From the NCBI GenBank assembly GCA_964651045.1, contig CAZYVD010000086.1, positions 1-7,546 on the forward strand: a stretch of 7,546 nucleotides of DNA, written 5' to 3'. The translations under genes were made by a program, and so were the position numbers. This DNA comes from CAZYVD01 sp964651045 (GTDB taxonomy: Bacteria > Zhuqueibacterota > QNDG01 > DSAB01). Shown piece after piece: positions 7,361 through 7,546 of the stretch; the stretch's first letter is position 1, and each line of letters starts with the position of its first letter. The notes under the pieces were generated by a model. The model was not told the origin of the DNA. It was given only the letters and a program-made list of their open reading frames with translations, and searched no databases.

Positions 7361-7365
7361 TCTCC
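7361..7365 (-). promoter_or_regulatory. Ribosome binding site that fixes the glycosidase-like start
   Basis: GGAGA on the minus strand, with GGAG ending five bases before the ATG at 7356. This ATG opens directly into MRKNSSVAEILTIFMIF, a good signal peptide, whereas the TTG 29 codons upstream has no such site. Confidence 0.8.
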
Positions 7366-7414
7366 AGATTCATAAAGATTCTTTTTGTTTTGGTCAGAAA
7401 TTTTTACTTTCAAT

Positions 7415-7443
7415 AAAATAGCAATTGGGCTCAATCCATGCAA
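7415..7443 (-). promoter_or_regulatory. Candidate extended -10 promoter of the glycosidase-like gene
   Basis: On the minus strand TTGCAT (7443-7438) and TATTTT (7420-7415) are 17 bases apart, and the -10 is preceded by TGC, the extended -10 pattern. Transcription would start near 7408 and give a leader of about 50 bases. This placement would also leave the alternative TTG start at 7443 outside the transcript. The -35 is a weak match. Confidence 0.35.
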
Positions 7444-7495
7444 GGAAAAACATTTATGTGGTTTTGAGAATTTAAAAAATATTATTAAATTTACT

Positions 7496-7511
7496 GCACT
7501 TTTGCACTTTT
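7496..7511. repeat. Tandem octamer upstream of the glycosidase-like gene
   Basis: GCACTTTT occurs twice in direct succession (7496-7503 and 7504-7511), about 55 bp upstream of the candidate -35. Such short direct repeats can be regulator sites, but two copies could also arise by slippage. Confidence 0.35.
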
Positions 7512-7514
7512 AGG

Positions 7515-7531
7515 AGTGAACATGTACCACT
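7515..7531. promoter_or_regulatory. Imperfect palindrome, possible operator
   Basis: AGTG (7515-7518) and CACT (7528-7531) flank the palindromic core ACATGT (7520-7525), with one base on the left and two on the right. It adjoins the tandem octamer and lies upstream of the candidate promoter. It could serve this gene or one beyond the right edge. Regulator unknown. Confidence 0.22.
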
Positions 7532-7546
7532 TGATTTGAATAAAAA

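Noticed and set aside
7356..7373. Five-codon leader frame (MNLEM) whose TAA overlaps the glycosidase-like ATG as TAATG
   Set aside because: It has only a weak upstream ribosome binding site and no attenuator-like codon run. The overlap is probably coincidence.
1..7546. CRISPR arrays, tRNA or rRNA genes, transposases, toxin-antitoxin pairs or defence genes
   Set aside because: I read both strands and found no repeat-spacer pattern, no tRNA-like cloverleaf and no protein of these types.

Overview
The window is an ordinary-looking bacterial stretch, AT-rich by eye (roughly 40% GC), with four complete genes all on the minus strand. Transcribed from right to left they are: a secreted glycoside hydrolase-like protein resembling the GH65/GH95 (clan GH-L) group (7356-5161), a DUF2207 membrane protein (5047-3218), a YjiH-type Gate-domain membrane protein (3171-1855), and a secreted M28-family zinc metallopeptidase (1722-268). 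Three of the four have N-terminal signal peptides and Shine-Dalgarno sequences, so this is a bacterium. AGA, AGG and ATA codons are common, which would fit many AT-rich or thermophilic lineages. The sequence alone does not give the phylum.

Layout. 7546-7357 is an AT-rich upstream region with a candidate extended -10 promoter, a tandem octamer and an imperfect palindrome. The glycosidase-like gene follows. A 113-bp gap holds a weak promoter candidate and leads to the DUF2207 gene. A 46-bp gap containing two overlapping hairpins leads to the YjiH-type gene, which lacks a Shine-Dalgarno sequence and may depend on readthrough or coupling. A 132-bp AT-rich gap with two promoter-like elements leads to the M28 gene. 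Bases 1-267 contain no convincing gene. They are richer in GC, purine-rich on the minus strand and contain hairpins, so they may be part of a structured RNA or a mobile element that continues beyond the left edge.

How the genes may work together. All four products are predicted to be exported or membrane-bound. Two (glycosidase-like, M28 peptidase) are probably degradative enzymes at or outside the cytoplasmic membrane, and two are membrane proteins of unknown function. A scavenging role for sugars and peptides is a reasonable inference but is not shown by the sequence. I found no CRISPR array, tRNA, rRNA, transposase, toxin-antitoxin pair or obvious defence system. The best leads are the divergent active-site region of the glycosidase-like protein, the YjiH/peptidase neighbourhood and the unassigned left segment.
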